Source of the DNA: Gemmatimonadaceae bacterium
GTDB lineage: Bacteria; Gemmatimonadota; Gemmatimonadetes; Gemmatimonadales; Gemmatimonadaceae
Direction: 5' to 3'
Assembly (NCBI GenBank): GCA_022843265.1
Contig: JALHNZ010000009.1
Span: forward strand, 33,757 to 97,756
Length of the DNA stretch: 64,000 nucleotides
This document shows positions 17,644 to 26,884 of the stretch, in pieces. Under the pieces are notes generated by a model. It saw only the letters and a list, made by a program, of their open reading frames with translations. It was not told the DNA's origin and made no database searches. The position numbers were made by a program, and so were the translations under genes. Within the stretch, counting starts at the first letter, position 1, and every line of letters starts with the position of its first letter.

Positions 17644-20600
17644 GTGGCTACTGGGGAGACGATTGGGCTCGCGGCGGTAGCTCCGCCTGAGCCTCAGCGC
17701 AACGCGTTGCGCTCACGAGACGACTGGAACGCCGCGCGCGCAGCGTGCGAGGCCGATCCGGGACGCTATCACGGCGACATCGCGGCGCACACGCTGCATT
17801 GGTTTGATGCGTCCCTCGGGGATCATGGTGCGTGGATCACACATGATGAGATCACCGGTGCCTGGGCCGGGTGGGACGCGCAGACACTGCAGCCTCTCGC
17901 TCCCACGCGAGACGCAGCATGGCGTCCGTGGAAGCGCGCGTTCAACGATGATCACGCGCCGTGGTATCGCTGGTTTGAAGGAGCGCTCACCAACGCCGGC
18001 TTTAACGAGGTCGATCGCCACGTGCTCGCTGGGCACGGTGCCGAGCCCGCGTTTCTCGTGGAAGGCGATCGGTGGGATCAATCGCGAGATAACGGCCGCG
18101 GCGCGCCGGTTGTCTCGTATCCGATCTCGCGGAAAGGATTGCTTGTCGATGTCGCCAAAGCCGCGCTCGCTTTGCGCACACTCGGGTTGAAGACGGGTGA
18201 TCGCATTGCGCTCAATCTTCCCAACATTCCGCAACAGATCGCGTGGACGGAAGCGGCCAAGCGCCTTGGCATCTTGTACACGCCGGTCTTTGGTGGCTTC
18301 TCCGACAAGACGCTGGCCGATCGCATTCATGATGCCGGCGCACGCGTTGTGATTACGGCGGACGGCGGCTGGCGCAACGCGCAGATCATTCCATTCAAGG
18401 CGGCGTACACGGATCCCGCGCTTGACCAGTACATCGCCGCGGATCGTGCGGTGCACGTGGTGCGTGAGGCGCTCGGCGCACTTTCGCTGGACAGCGCGCA
18501 GGTTGAGCTCATTACACGCAGCGCTGCCGAGGCGGTCTCGGGTGAAATCACGGTGGAGCGGCGTGATGCGATGCGTGGCGTTGGTCGCGCGTTGCTTTCG
18601 CTGACCGAGTCCGGCGCGCTCGACGCGTCGGACGCGAGCCGCGTGCGAACGGCGGTGGCGCGTGCGCTTGTTGACGCGGGTTCATCGGTTGAACGCGTGG
18701 TCGTGGTGAAATACACGGCCCAGGCCGATGTACCATGGCGCGCGGGACGTGATGTGTGGGAAGATGAACTGCTCGGACCCGCGAGTACTGCATTGATCGA
18801 GGCCGCACGAGCTTTCGGGCATGACGTGTCGACAGAAGCCGAGTTGCGTGAGCTGCCAGACATCGAGCTGGTGCGCGTGGTGTGGTCTCTGGTTCCACCA
18901 GTTCCGGTCGACAGCGAGTTTCCGCTCTTTTTCATCTACACGTCTGGCTCCACCGGCAAACCAAAGGGCGTGGTGCATGTGCATGGCGGTTGGACCGCCG
19001 GCGTTGCGCACACCATGCGCATCGCGTTTGATGCACAGCCTGGTGATGTGATGTATGTGGTCGCGGACCCCGGTTGGATTACGGGGCAGAGTTACATGAT
19101 CTCAGCGGCGCTCACGACGCGCACCACCAGTGTGCTTGCCGAAGGCGCACCCGTGTTTCCGTCAGCGGGACGTTTTGCATCGATCATTGAGCGGTACAAC
19201 GTGCGCATTTTCAAGGCGGGCGTCACGTTCCTCAAGGCAGTGATGCAGGATCCGCAGAACGCCGAAGATGTGCGGCGATACAATGTGTCGTCACTGCGTG
19301 TAGCAACGTTTTGCGCCGAGCCCACATCGCCAACAGTGCAGGAGTTTGGCATGTCGCTCCTCACGCCCTGGTACATCAACTCGTACTGGGCCACGGAGCA
19401 CGGCGGCATTGTCTGGACGCACTTTTTTGGCAACGGCGATTTTCCGCTGCGTGCCGATGCGCACACGTATCCGCTGCCGTGGGTCATGGGCGATGTGTGG
19501 CTGGCCGATGGTGCGCCTGATGCAGACGGTCGCTTTGCGCCACGTGTTGCCGACGAGGGTGAAAAGGGTGAGGTGGTCATCACGGCCCCGTATCCGTACC
19601 TCGCGCGTACGATCTGGGGTGATGTTTCGTCGTTCAAGGTGGAGGGCTACGGCGTGTCGTCGCAGTGGCGCGGCGACATTGATCGTTACCGCTCCACGTA
19701 CTGGAGCCGCTGGCAGGGGCGCTGGGCGTACACGCAGGGAGATTTTGCGGTGCGTTATCCCGATGGCGGATTCTCATTGCATGGACGAAGCGATGATGTG
19801 ATCAACGTGTCCGGGCATCGCATGGGCACGGAAGAAATCGAAGGCGCGATTCTGCGAGACAAACAGCTCAATGCCGATTCACCGATTGGCAACGTGATCG
19901 TGGTTGGTGCACCGCATCGTGAAAAAGGACTCACGCCGCTCGCGTTCGTGACGATTGCACCGGGCCGTCGCCTGACGGCGGATGACCGTCGTCGACTCAT
20001 TGAGCTCGTGCGCCAGGAGAAGGGCGCGGTTGCGGTGCCTGAAGATTTTCTCGAGGTCCCGGCGTTCCCCGAAACACGCAGCGGCAAGTACGTGCGACGT
20101 CTCCTCCGCGCACTGGTGGAGGATCAGCCGCAGGGTGATCTCAGCACGCTTCGCAATCCGGAGTGTGTACCGGCGCTTCAGCGTGTGATTGGCGAATGGA
20201 AGGCGCGGCAGCGCATACGTGAGTCGCAGCGCATCCTGGAGCATGGTCGCTACTTCCGCGTGCAGTACCATACGGTGGCGCAAGCCAACGGCGAAGCTGT
20301 TCGCATGGCGCTGGTCACGGTCACGAACGCGCCGGTGAACGCACTCAACGAGCGCGCGCTCGATGAACTCGTCACAGTTGTTGAACATCTGTCGCGCCGG
20401 AGCGATGTCGCGGCCGTCATCTTCACGGGTGAAGGAACGTCATCATTTGTGGCCGGCGCTGACATTCGTCAGTTGCTGGAAGATGTGCACACCGTTGAAG
20501 AAGCCGTCACACTTCCAAACGTGGCGCACCTGGCGTTCCGCACGATTGAACGCATGAACAAGCCGTGCATTGCGGCGATCAATGGTGTGGCCCTCGGCGG

Positions 20601-23127
20601 CGGTATGGAGTTTGCCCTGGCCTGTCACGTTCGCATCGCGGAGCAGAAGGCGCTGTTCGGACAGCCAGAGATTCGATTGAACCTGCTCCCCGGGTACGGC
20701 GGCACGCAGCGGCTCACGCGCCTGCTGGCTGATCGCGATGGCATGGAGGGCGTGGTGCAGGCCGTGGAAATGCTCGTCGGCGGGCGCACCATTACCGCGG
20801 GTGAGGCACTAGGTATTGGTGTGGTAGATGAAGTGGTGAGCGATGCGCAGGACGTTGTGGCGCATGCCTCAGCCCTCGTGCGCGACTACATCGCCGACCG
20901 TGAACACAGCAAGCTCGGCAAGACATTCCGACATGTGCGCGATCGTCGCGACGCGTGGGAAAAGCCCGGTGCGCTCGATCTGCAACAGGCATTTGCCTTG
21001 CCTCCAGTGGTGCGCTTGTTGGAGCAAGCCGAGCGTGTCGGTCGTGCGACCCACGCGGCGCGCGTGCTTGATGCGGTTGAAACGGGATGGCGAGAAGGTT
21101 TGCTCGCCGGTCTCGCGCATGAAGCACAGCTCTTTGCATCCGCGGTCGTAGACCCCGAGGCGGGCAAGGCAGGTATTCGCGCCTTCTTCGATCGCGCCAG
21201 TGCGCCGCTGCCCGTTCGGCGCGGCGCGATCGTTGATGCGGACCGCGAAGCCGATCTTGCAGCGCGTGGCGAGCTGCTTCCCGTGGGTGCACCGTTCTTC
21301 CCGGGACTCACCGCCATTCCGTCGTGGCAGTATGGCCTTGGTGTCATCAAGGATCCGGATACCGGTGCATCGCGTCACGGTGAACCCGCACAGGTCGAGC
21401 AGCAGGTTGTGGTGCCGGTGGAAACACCGGGCCCCAACGACGTACTGCTTTATGTGCTCGCGTCTGAAGTGAACTTTAATGACATCTGGGCGATCACGGG
21501 CATCCCCGTTTCGCCGTTTGATTCGCACGATCGCGATGTGCAGGTCACCGGGTCCGGTGGTGTTGGTCTGGTGGTGTCCATCGGCGATGCGGTCAAGTCT
21601 GATGGTCGTGTGCGTGTTGGCGATCTCGTCACGATCTACTCGGGGCAGAGCAGCTTGCTGTCGCCGCTCGCGGGCCGCGATCCCATGTCGGCTGATTTTC
21701 GAATTCAGGGCTACGAAACCTTTGAGGGCAGTCATCAGCAATTCTTGCTGGTGCAAGCGCCACAGTGTCATCCGCTCCCACCAGACGTTACACTCGAAGC
21801 GGCGGGCTCGTACATTCTGAATCTCGGCACGATTGTACGCGCACTCTTTACCACGCTGCAGATTACGGGCGGCCGCACCATGTTCGTGGAGGGTGCAGCG
21901 ACGGGCACGGGTCTCGAAGCGCTCAAGACGGCGGTTGCGCACGGTGTGAAGGTTACCGGTCTTGTGTCGAGCGACGAGCGCGCGCAAACGGTCAGGTCGT
22001 TCGGCGCAACAGGCGCCATCAATCGTCGTAGCGCGGGGATTGCGGACTGCTTCACGATGGTGCCGGGTGACGCCGCCGCCATCGCGACGTGGGAAGCCGA
22101 GGGACAGCCACTGCTCGATGCGTTTCGCGCTCAGCACGAGGGCAAACTCGCGGACTACGTGGTGTCACACGCAGGTGAACAGTCGTTCCCCCGAAGCGTA
22201 CAGCTGCTCGCCGAGGGTGGATCACTCGCGTTCTACGGTGCGTCCACCGGCTACCACTTCACGTTCGCCGGAAAGCCAGGTGCGGTGAATGTGAACACGA
22301 TGTACGAACGAGCTGGCCTGGTTGCCGGTGAAGCCGTGCTTGTGTACTACGGTCCTGGCCTCGCGGCCGACGCCCTCGTTGATGCTGTCGGCATTGAAGC
22401 CATTGAGGCGGCTGCCGCACGACGCGCGCGTATCGCGGTGGTGTGTTACACAGACGCGCAGCGCGAGTTCGTACGCTCGCTCGGCTTTGGCGATCAACTC
22501 GCGGGCGTTGTCGCGCTCGATGAGCTGCGTCGACGCGCGAGTATGGAGTTCGATTGGCCCAGCACCATGCCGCCGCTACCCGACGTACGCCGTGATCCCA
22601 TGGCTTTCAAGGAGGCCGTGCGCGCATTTCAGGAGCGCACGATCAAGCCGCTCGGACAGGCGGTGGGCAAGTTGCTGCGTTCCTCCGACAATCCACGCGG
22701 TGCGCCCGACCTGATCTTTGAGCGCGCCGCGCACGACGCGCTCGCCGCGTCGACCGCACTGGTGCAGCCGTTCAGCGGACGCATCGTGTATGCGGAAGAC
22801 ATGCAGCACAAGCGCTACAGCTTCTACGCCCCGCAAGTCTGGATGCGTCAACGACGCATTCTTCTTCCCACGTGCAGCATTCTCGGCACTCATCTCTGCA
22901 ACGCCTACGAGGTTGTCCGCATGAATCAGATGCTCGCCGCTGGTCAGTTGGATGTCACGGCCCCAACCGTGGTCCCGTGGAACGACTTGCCGGAAGCGCA
23001 TCAGGCCATGTGGGAGAATCGCCACGCTGGTGCCACCTACGTGGTGAATCACGCGCTGCCCGCAACGGGATTGCGTTCACGCGATGAACTGTACGAAGCG
23101 TGGGCTTCGGGGAGCAGCAACGTATGA
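17644..23127 (+). CDS. pcs: Trifunctional propionyl-CoA synthase
   Basis: 1827 residues, matching the size and three-part layout of propionyl-CoA synthase, the 3-hydroxypropionate-pathway enzyme converting 3-hydroxypropionate + ATP + CoA + NADPH to propionyl-CoA through 3-hydroxypropionyl-CoA and acrylyl-CoA. Part 1 (about residues 60-865) is an acetyl-CoA-synthetase-like ligase: FFIYTSGSTGKPKG near 430, GRSDDVINVSGHRMGTEE near 714, and adenylation Lys815 in TRSGKY. Part 2 (about 880-1130) is an enoyl-CoA hydratase: VAGADIRQLL near 937, GVALGGGMEFALA near 981. Part 3 (about 1200-1827) is a zinc-independent alcohol-dehydrogenase/enoyl reductase: VNFNDIWAITGIPVSPFD near 1276, crotonyl-CoA reductase style. 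GTG 17644 has AAGGGG 5 nt upstream. It overlaps mcr by 4 bp. An unrelated acyl-CoA synthetase fusion is the alternative, but the domain order fits Pcs closely. Confidence 0.92.
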   Translation: MATGETIGLAAVAPPEPQRNALRSRDDWNAARAACEADPGRYHGDIAAHTLHWFDASLGDHGAWITHDEITGAWAGWDAQTLQPLAPTRDAAWRPWKRAFNDDHAPWYRWFEGALTNAGFNEVDRHVLAGHGAEPAFLVEGDRWDQSRDNGRGAPVVSYPISRKGLLVDVAKAALALRTLGLKTGDRIALNLPNIPQQIAWTEAAKRLGILYTPVFGGFSDKTLADRIHDAGARVVITADGGWRNAQIIPFKAAYTDPALDQYIAADRAVHVVREALGALSLDSAQVELITRSAAEAVSGEITVERRDAMRGVGRALLSLTESGALDASDASRVRTAVARALVDAGSSVERVVVVKYTAQADVPWRAGRDVWEDELLGPASTALIEAARAFGHDVSTEAELRELPDIELVRVVWSLVPPVPVDSEFPLFFIYTSGSTGKPKGVVHVHGGWTAGVAHTMRIAFDAQPGDVMYVVADPGWITGQSYMISAALTTRTTSVLAEGAPVFPSAGRFASIIERYNVRIFKAGVTFLKAVMQDPQNAEDVRRYNVSSLRVATFCAEPTSPTVQEFGMSLLTPWYINSYWATEHGGIVWTHFFGNGDFPLRADAHTYPLPWVMGDVWLADGAPDADGRFAPRVADEGEKGEVVITAPYPYLARTIWGDVSSFKVEGYGVSSQWRGDIDRYRSTYWSRWQGRWAYTQGDFAVRYPDGGFSLHGRSDDVINVSGHRMGTEEIEGAILRDKQLNADSPIGNVIVVGAPHREKGLTPLAFVTIAPGRRLTADDRRRLIELVRQEKGAVAVPEDFLEVPAFPETRSGKYVRRLLRALVEDQPQGDLSTLRNPECVPALQRVIGEWKARQRIRESQRILEHGRYFRVQYHTVAQANGEAVRMALVTVTNAPVNALNERALDELVTVVEHLSRRSDVAAVIFTGEGTSSFVAGADIRQLLEDVHTVEEAVTLPNVAHLAFRTIERMNKPCIAAINGVALGGGMEFALACHVRIAEQKALFGQPEIRLNLLPGYGGTQRLTRLLADRDGMEGVVQAVEMLVGGRTITAGEALGIGVVDEVVSDAQDVVAHASALVRDYIADREHSKLGKTFRHVRDRRDAWEKPGALDLQQAFALPPVVRLLEQAERVGRATHAARVLDAVETGWREGLLAGLAHEAQLFASAVVDPEAGKAGIRAFFDRASAPLPVRRGAIVDADREADLAARGELLPVGAPFFPGLTAIPSWQYGLGVIKDPDTGASRHGEPAQVEQQVVVPVETPGPNDVLLYVLASEVNFNDIWAITGIPVSPFDSHDRDVQVTGSGGVGLVVSIGDAVKSDGRVRVGDLVTIYSGQSSLLSPLAGRDPMSADFRIQGYETFEGSHQQFLLVQAPQCHPLPPDVTLEAAGSYILNLGTIVRALFTTLQITGGRTMFVEGAATGTGLEALKTAVAHGVKVTGLVSSDERAQTVRSFGATGAINRRSAGIADCFTMVPGDAAAIATWEAEGQPLLDAFRAQHEGKLADYVVSHAGEQSFPRSVQLLAEGGSLAFYGASTGYHFTFAGKPGAVNVNTMYERAGLVAGEAVLVYYGPGLAADALVDAVGIEAIEAAAARRARIAVVCYTDAQREFVRSLGFGDQLAGVVALDELRRRASMEFDWPSTMPPLPDVRRDPMAFKEAVRAFQERTIKPLGQAVGKLLRSSDNPRGAPDLIFERAAHDALAASTALVQPFSGRIVYAEDMQHKRYSFYAPQVWMRQRRILLPTCSILGTHLCNAYEVVRMNQMLAAGQLDVTAPTVVPWNDLPEAHQAMWENRHAGATYVVNHALPATGLRSRDELYEAWASGSSNV

Positions 23128-26100
23128 GCGAGACAACACCAGGCACCGCGGATCGCCGTCGCGCCCCTCGCGGCAGACTCGCAGGCAAGGTCGTGCTGCT
23201 CACCGGTGCGGCCGGCAACATTGGCACGCAAATCTCCAGACAGCTGCTGCGCGAAGGCGCAACTTTGGTGATGAGCGGGCGGGATCAGGCGCGACTCGAC
23301 ACTGCCAAAGCGGCTCTGCGTGAAGAGCTGCACGTACCGGCGTCACGCATACTCACCGTGGTGATGGATGGCGCGGAGCCGGGTCAGGTGCGTGTCGGAG
23401 TGGAGCAGGTGATGGCGAAGGCCGGTCGTATTGACGTGCTGGTGAACAATGCCGGATCTGCGGGCCCGAAGTGCCGTTTGCATGATGTGCCATTCACCGC
23501 TGGCGAATTGGAAGCGCTCGCGGAAGTGGGTGTGCATGAAAAGGAGACAGTGAGCGCGGCCGCACGAAATTTGTTCGGCATTGCGTGGAATCTTGTGCGC
23601 GCCTGCGTACCGCACATGAAGGCCGGCAGTACCATCATTAACGTCTCCACCATTTTCTCCCGCACGCAGTACTACGGTCGCTCCGCGTACGTAGTGCCGA
23701 AGGCAGCGCTGAATAGCTTCTCCAAGCAGCTCGCTGCGGAAATCGGGCCGCTCGGCATTCGTGTAAACACAGTGTTTCCCGGCCCGATTCGTTCGGAGCG
23801 TATTCGGACGGTGTTTTCGGCCATGGACAAGCTGCGTCATGTCGATGACGGTACAACCGCGAAAGAAAACTTTGACCTGATGACGCTTGCGCGCTCAGTA
23901 GACGGCGCGCCTCCGGAGCGCACGTTCCCGAGTGTCGAAGACGTGGCCAACACCATTGTATTCCTGTCGACCGATGAATCGGCGGCGTACAACGGTCACA
24001 ACTTTGAGGTCACACATGGAATGCGCGTCCGTCAGGAATCGCGCAGTACATGGGTATCGCGTCCTGAACTGCGCACCGTCGACGGTACGGGAGTGCGCGT
24101 ATTGCTGGCCGCAGGTGATCAGGTCAAGGACGCGTTGACCGTGGCCCGTGTACACGCCGGCTGTGGCGCGGAAGTCGTACTGGGTCTCGGCTCCGAAGAA
24201 GGTGTGCAGGCGGCGCAGGAAGCGCTCGGCGCCAGTCCCGGTGACGAACGCATTCGCCCCGTGTTGCTCGATCGGATGCGTCCGGACACCGTGGACAGCC
24301 TGTTCGAGTCCTTGCGACATGAAGATGCGATCGTGCACGGTGCGATCATCATGCCGGCGTTCGGCGCGTGGCGTTTCCGTGGTCGATTCACCGATGCATC
24401 AGACAGCGACGTGTCAACATTCATCGATGGCGAAATCGCGGGTACCATGTTGCTGGCGCGAGCGCTCACCGTGTTCTGGAAAGATGTGGAGCACGAACTG
24501 AGCATGCCGCCGAGCATTGCGTTTGTCACCAATGGTGATGACGGTGCCGGCAACAACTACGCCGATGTCTTGCGAGCCGCCACTGAAGAGTTGTGCCGCG
24601 TGTGGCGCGATGAGACCGAGGTACAGCAGGCCTCCGGAGAGCGTCGATTCGAAGAATGGTCCAACCAGATCATTCGCTGGGGAAATCGCGAGCCGGAAGA
24701 GGTGCCGTTTGCGGCCGGGCAATCTGCGCGTTTGCTGTACACGCGTCGTCGTATTCGACAGGTAAACCTGTACCTGCCGCTTTCCATCGTGCGCGCGACC
24801 GGCTCACGTCGCTCCTCGTTTGGCTGGATGGAGAACGTGATGGGCTTGCACCTGGGTAAGGTTGCGCTCATCACCGGCGGTTCTGCAGGTATCGGCGGAC
24901 AGCTGGCGCGACTGCTCGCCATCGGCGGCGCGCGTGTCATGCTCGTCGCGCGTCGAGCTGACCAGCTGAAAGAAATGCGCGACAGCATTGTCACGGAGCT
25001 GGAAGACATCGGGTACTACGACGCGCCAGATCGTGTGCAATGTGTGGCTGATGTGGATGTCGCTGATGAAGCGAGTCTCCGCCGAGCGGTAGACGAAACG
25101 CTCGCTGCCTATGGTCGCGTTGACTACTTGATAAACAACGCGGGCGTTGCCGGCGCGGAGCAGATGGTCGTGGACATGGATGTCGAGACATGGCGCAATA
25201 CGCTCAACGCCAACCTTGTCTCGAACTATTCATTGATCGAAAAAATCGTCCCGATCATGAAGAAGCAGGGTAGTGGATACATCCTGAATGTGTCGTCGTA
25301 CTTTGGCGGTGAAAAGTACATTGCTGTGCCGTATCCCAATCGTGCCGACTACGCGGTGTCCAAGGCCGGTCAGCGTGCACTCACGGAAAACCTCGCCCGT
25401 TTTGTTGGGCCGGAGATTCAGGTCAACGCAATTGCCCCCGGTCCTGTTGACGGTGATCGACTGCGCGGTGTTGGAGGTAAACCCGGCCTGTTCGAGCGCC
25501 GCGGCAAGCTGATTCTTGAGAATCGCCGACTGAACTCGGTGTACAAAGCCGTCATCGACGCGCTGCGCGCCGGTGCGCAGGTCGCAGACCTGCTGGCGCT
25601 GTTGCAGGGCAATGATGTCGACGCCATCGCAACCGACGAGAAGGCACCGGCGGCGTTGCGAAAGCTCGCAGACAGTATCCGCGCGGAATCGCTCGCGGCC
25701 GATACAGAAGCCAGCTCGGGTCGTTTCCTGATGACGAGAAGTATCGCCCAGCGCCTCGTGGCGCGCCTGCGCCTTGGTGGACGTTTTCTCTCACTGCCTC
25801 AGGACGCGCCGCAGTACGACGACGCCTGGTTGCTCGCCATTCCGGATGCAGTCGAACCCTTTATTGATCGTGATCAGATCAAGCGTGAAGCGAGCAAGAT
25901 CGGCAAGGGTGTGCTGAGCATGTTGCACCTGCGCAATATGCCGGGCGAGCTCGAAGTGGCACTGGCCACGGTGTATTTCCTCGCGGACCGTGCCGTGTCG
26001 GGCGAAACGTTCCAGCCATCAGGCGGCCTGCATCAGGAGCGCACCATCACGGAGCGCGAGCTGTTCGGTCGTGCGAAGCCGGAGCGCATTGCGCGTATGG

Positions 26101-26822
26101 CGCAGCAGACGATCTGGCTTGTTGGCGACTATCTGTATCCCCACCTTGCGCGTGCCGCGCGACTCGCGCTCGAGTACAGTCACGTGGGACGCATCATGTT
26201 GCTGACGCGCACGGCCGAGGCTGCGGCGCAAACGCAGGACTTGCTGCGCATTGTGCTTGGTAACGAGCGTGTGCACAGCATCGTGGTTGGTGACGATCTC
26301 GACGCGGGAATGGACGAGGCACTGCGTGTTGGTGGGCAACCGGCCGCGGTGGTGTCCACACCGTTCGAGCCGCTACCGCGCGAGCTCTTCAACGCGGATG
26401 GTTCGGCTGCGCTCGATGCGGCGGGCTTCGCATCACTTGTGGAAGAACACCTCACCCATCACTTCCGTGTCGCGCGCAAGGTGTCACTGTTTGACGACGT
26501 GCGACTGGTTCTGGTGTCTCCGGACGTACCAGTACACCCCACGCACGCCGAGTTCGCGCTCGCAAACTTTGTCAAGACCACGTTGCACGCCCTCACCGCC
26601 ACGCTCGGCGTGGAGAATGAGCGTCTCGTGCATAACGTGCCCGTCAATCAGATCAACCTCACGCGTCGCGTGCGCTCGGAAGAGCCGCGTGACGCCCGTG
26701 AGCAGGCGGAAGAACAGGAGCGTTTTGCCCACGCGGTGCTGCTCGCCAGCGCCCCGTTGCCGGATCAGGAAGACAGCCGGTACAGATCGCGTATTTACCG
26801 AGGCTTGGCCATCACCGTCTGA
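23124..26822 (+). CDS. mcr: Bifunctional malonyl-CoA reductase (tandem short-chain dehydrogenases)
   Basis: 1232 residues from ATG 23124, close to Chloroflexus-type malonyl-CoA reductase, which reduces malonyl-CoA to malonate semialdehyde and on to 3-hydroxypropionate with NADPH. Two complete short-chain dehydrogenase cores are seen. The first has TGAAGNIG near residue 26, NNAG near 108 and catalytic Tyr189/Lys193 (YVVPK). The second has TGGSAGIG from 584, NNAG near 671 and Tyr743/Lys747 (YAVSK). Known work on the family assigns the first core to semialdehyde reduction and the second to the CoA-ester. The regions after each core (about 270-570 and 800-1232) are the additional domains typical of this fusion. 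The start overlaps the pcs stop (ATGA) and has GGGGAG 9 nt upstream. Archaeal-type malonyl-CoA reductases are unrelated, so this is the bacterial fused type. Confidence 0.92.
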   Translation: MSETTPGTADRRRAPRGRLAGKVVLLTGAAGNIGTQISRQLLREGATLVMSGRDQARLDTAKAALREELHVPASRILTVVMDGAEPGQVRVGVEQVMAKAGRIDVLVNNAGSAGPKCRLHDVPFTAGELEALAEVGVHEKETVSAAARNLFGIAWNLVRACVPHMKAGSTIINVSTIFSRTQYYGRSAYVVPKAALNSFSKQLAAEIGPLGIRVNTVFPGPIRSERIRTVFSAMDKLRHVDDGTTAKENFDLMTLARSVDGAPPERTFPSVEDVANTIVFLSTDESAAYNGHNFEVTHGMRVRQESRSTWVSRPELRTVDGTGVRVLLAAGDQVKDALTVARVHAGCGAEVVLGLGSEEGVQAAQEALGASPGDERIRPVLLDRMRPDTVDSLFESLRHEDAIVHGAIIMPAFGAWRFRGRFTDASDSDVSTFIDGEIAGTMLLARALTVFWKDVEHELSMPPSIAFVTNGDDGAGNNYADVLRAATEELCRVWRDETEVQQASGERRFEEWSNQIIRWGNREPEEVPFAAGQSARLLYTRRRIRQVNLYLPLSIVRATGSRRSSFGWMENVMGLHLGKVALITGGSAGIGGQLARLLAIGGARVMLVARRADQLKEMRDSIVTELEDIGYYDAPDRVQCVADVDVADEASLRRAVDETLAAYGRVDYLINNAGVAGAEQMVVDMDVETWRNTLNANLVSNYSLIEKIVPIMKKQGSGYILNVSSYFGGEKYIAVPYPNRADYAVSKAGQRALTENLARFVGPEIQVNAIAPGPVDGDRLRGVGGKPGLFERRGKLILENRRLNSVYKAVIDALRAGAQVADLLALLQGNDVDAIATDEKAPAALRKLADSIRAESLAADTEASSGRFLMTRSIAQRLVARLRLGGRFLSLPQDAPQYDDAWLLAIPDAVEPFIDRDQIKREASKIGKGVLSMLHLRNMPGELEVALATVYFLADRAVSGETFQPSGGLHQERTITERELFGRAKPERIARMAQQTIWLVGDYLYPHLARAARLALEYSHVGRIMLLTRTAEAAAQTQDLLRIVLGNERVHSIVVGDDLDAGMDEALRVGGQPAAVVSTPFEPLPRELFNADGSAALDAAGFASLVEEHLTHHFRVARKVSLFDDVRLVLVSPDVPVHPTHAEFALANFVKTTLHALTATLGVENERLVHNVPVNQINLTRRVRSEEPRDAREQAEEQERFAHAVLLASAPLPDQEDSRYRSRIYRGLAITV

Positions 26823-26884
26823 TGGGACAGACCACGTAGTTTTCGGGGCGTTGCAATGCGAGCGGAGTCATTACTTTTCGCCAC

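Noticed and set aside
20869..22137. Antisense open frame of about 420 codons inside pcs
   Set aside because: It lies wholly opposite the well-supported pcs coding sequence and has no recognisable motif or start signal.
17644..26822. Reading of the two giant genes as a polyketide or non-ribosomal peptide system
   Set aside because: There is no carrier-protein, condensation or ketosynthase domain. The ligase-hydratase-reductase and SDR-SDR orders match propionyl-CoA synthase and malonyl-CoA reductase.
26823..26884. Possible lysine riboswitch before the dap/lysC genes
   Set aside because: The gap is only 62 bp, too short for a lysine riboswitch, and shows no matching stem arrangement.
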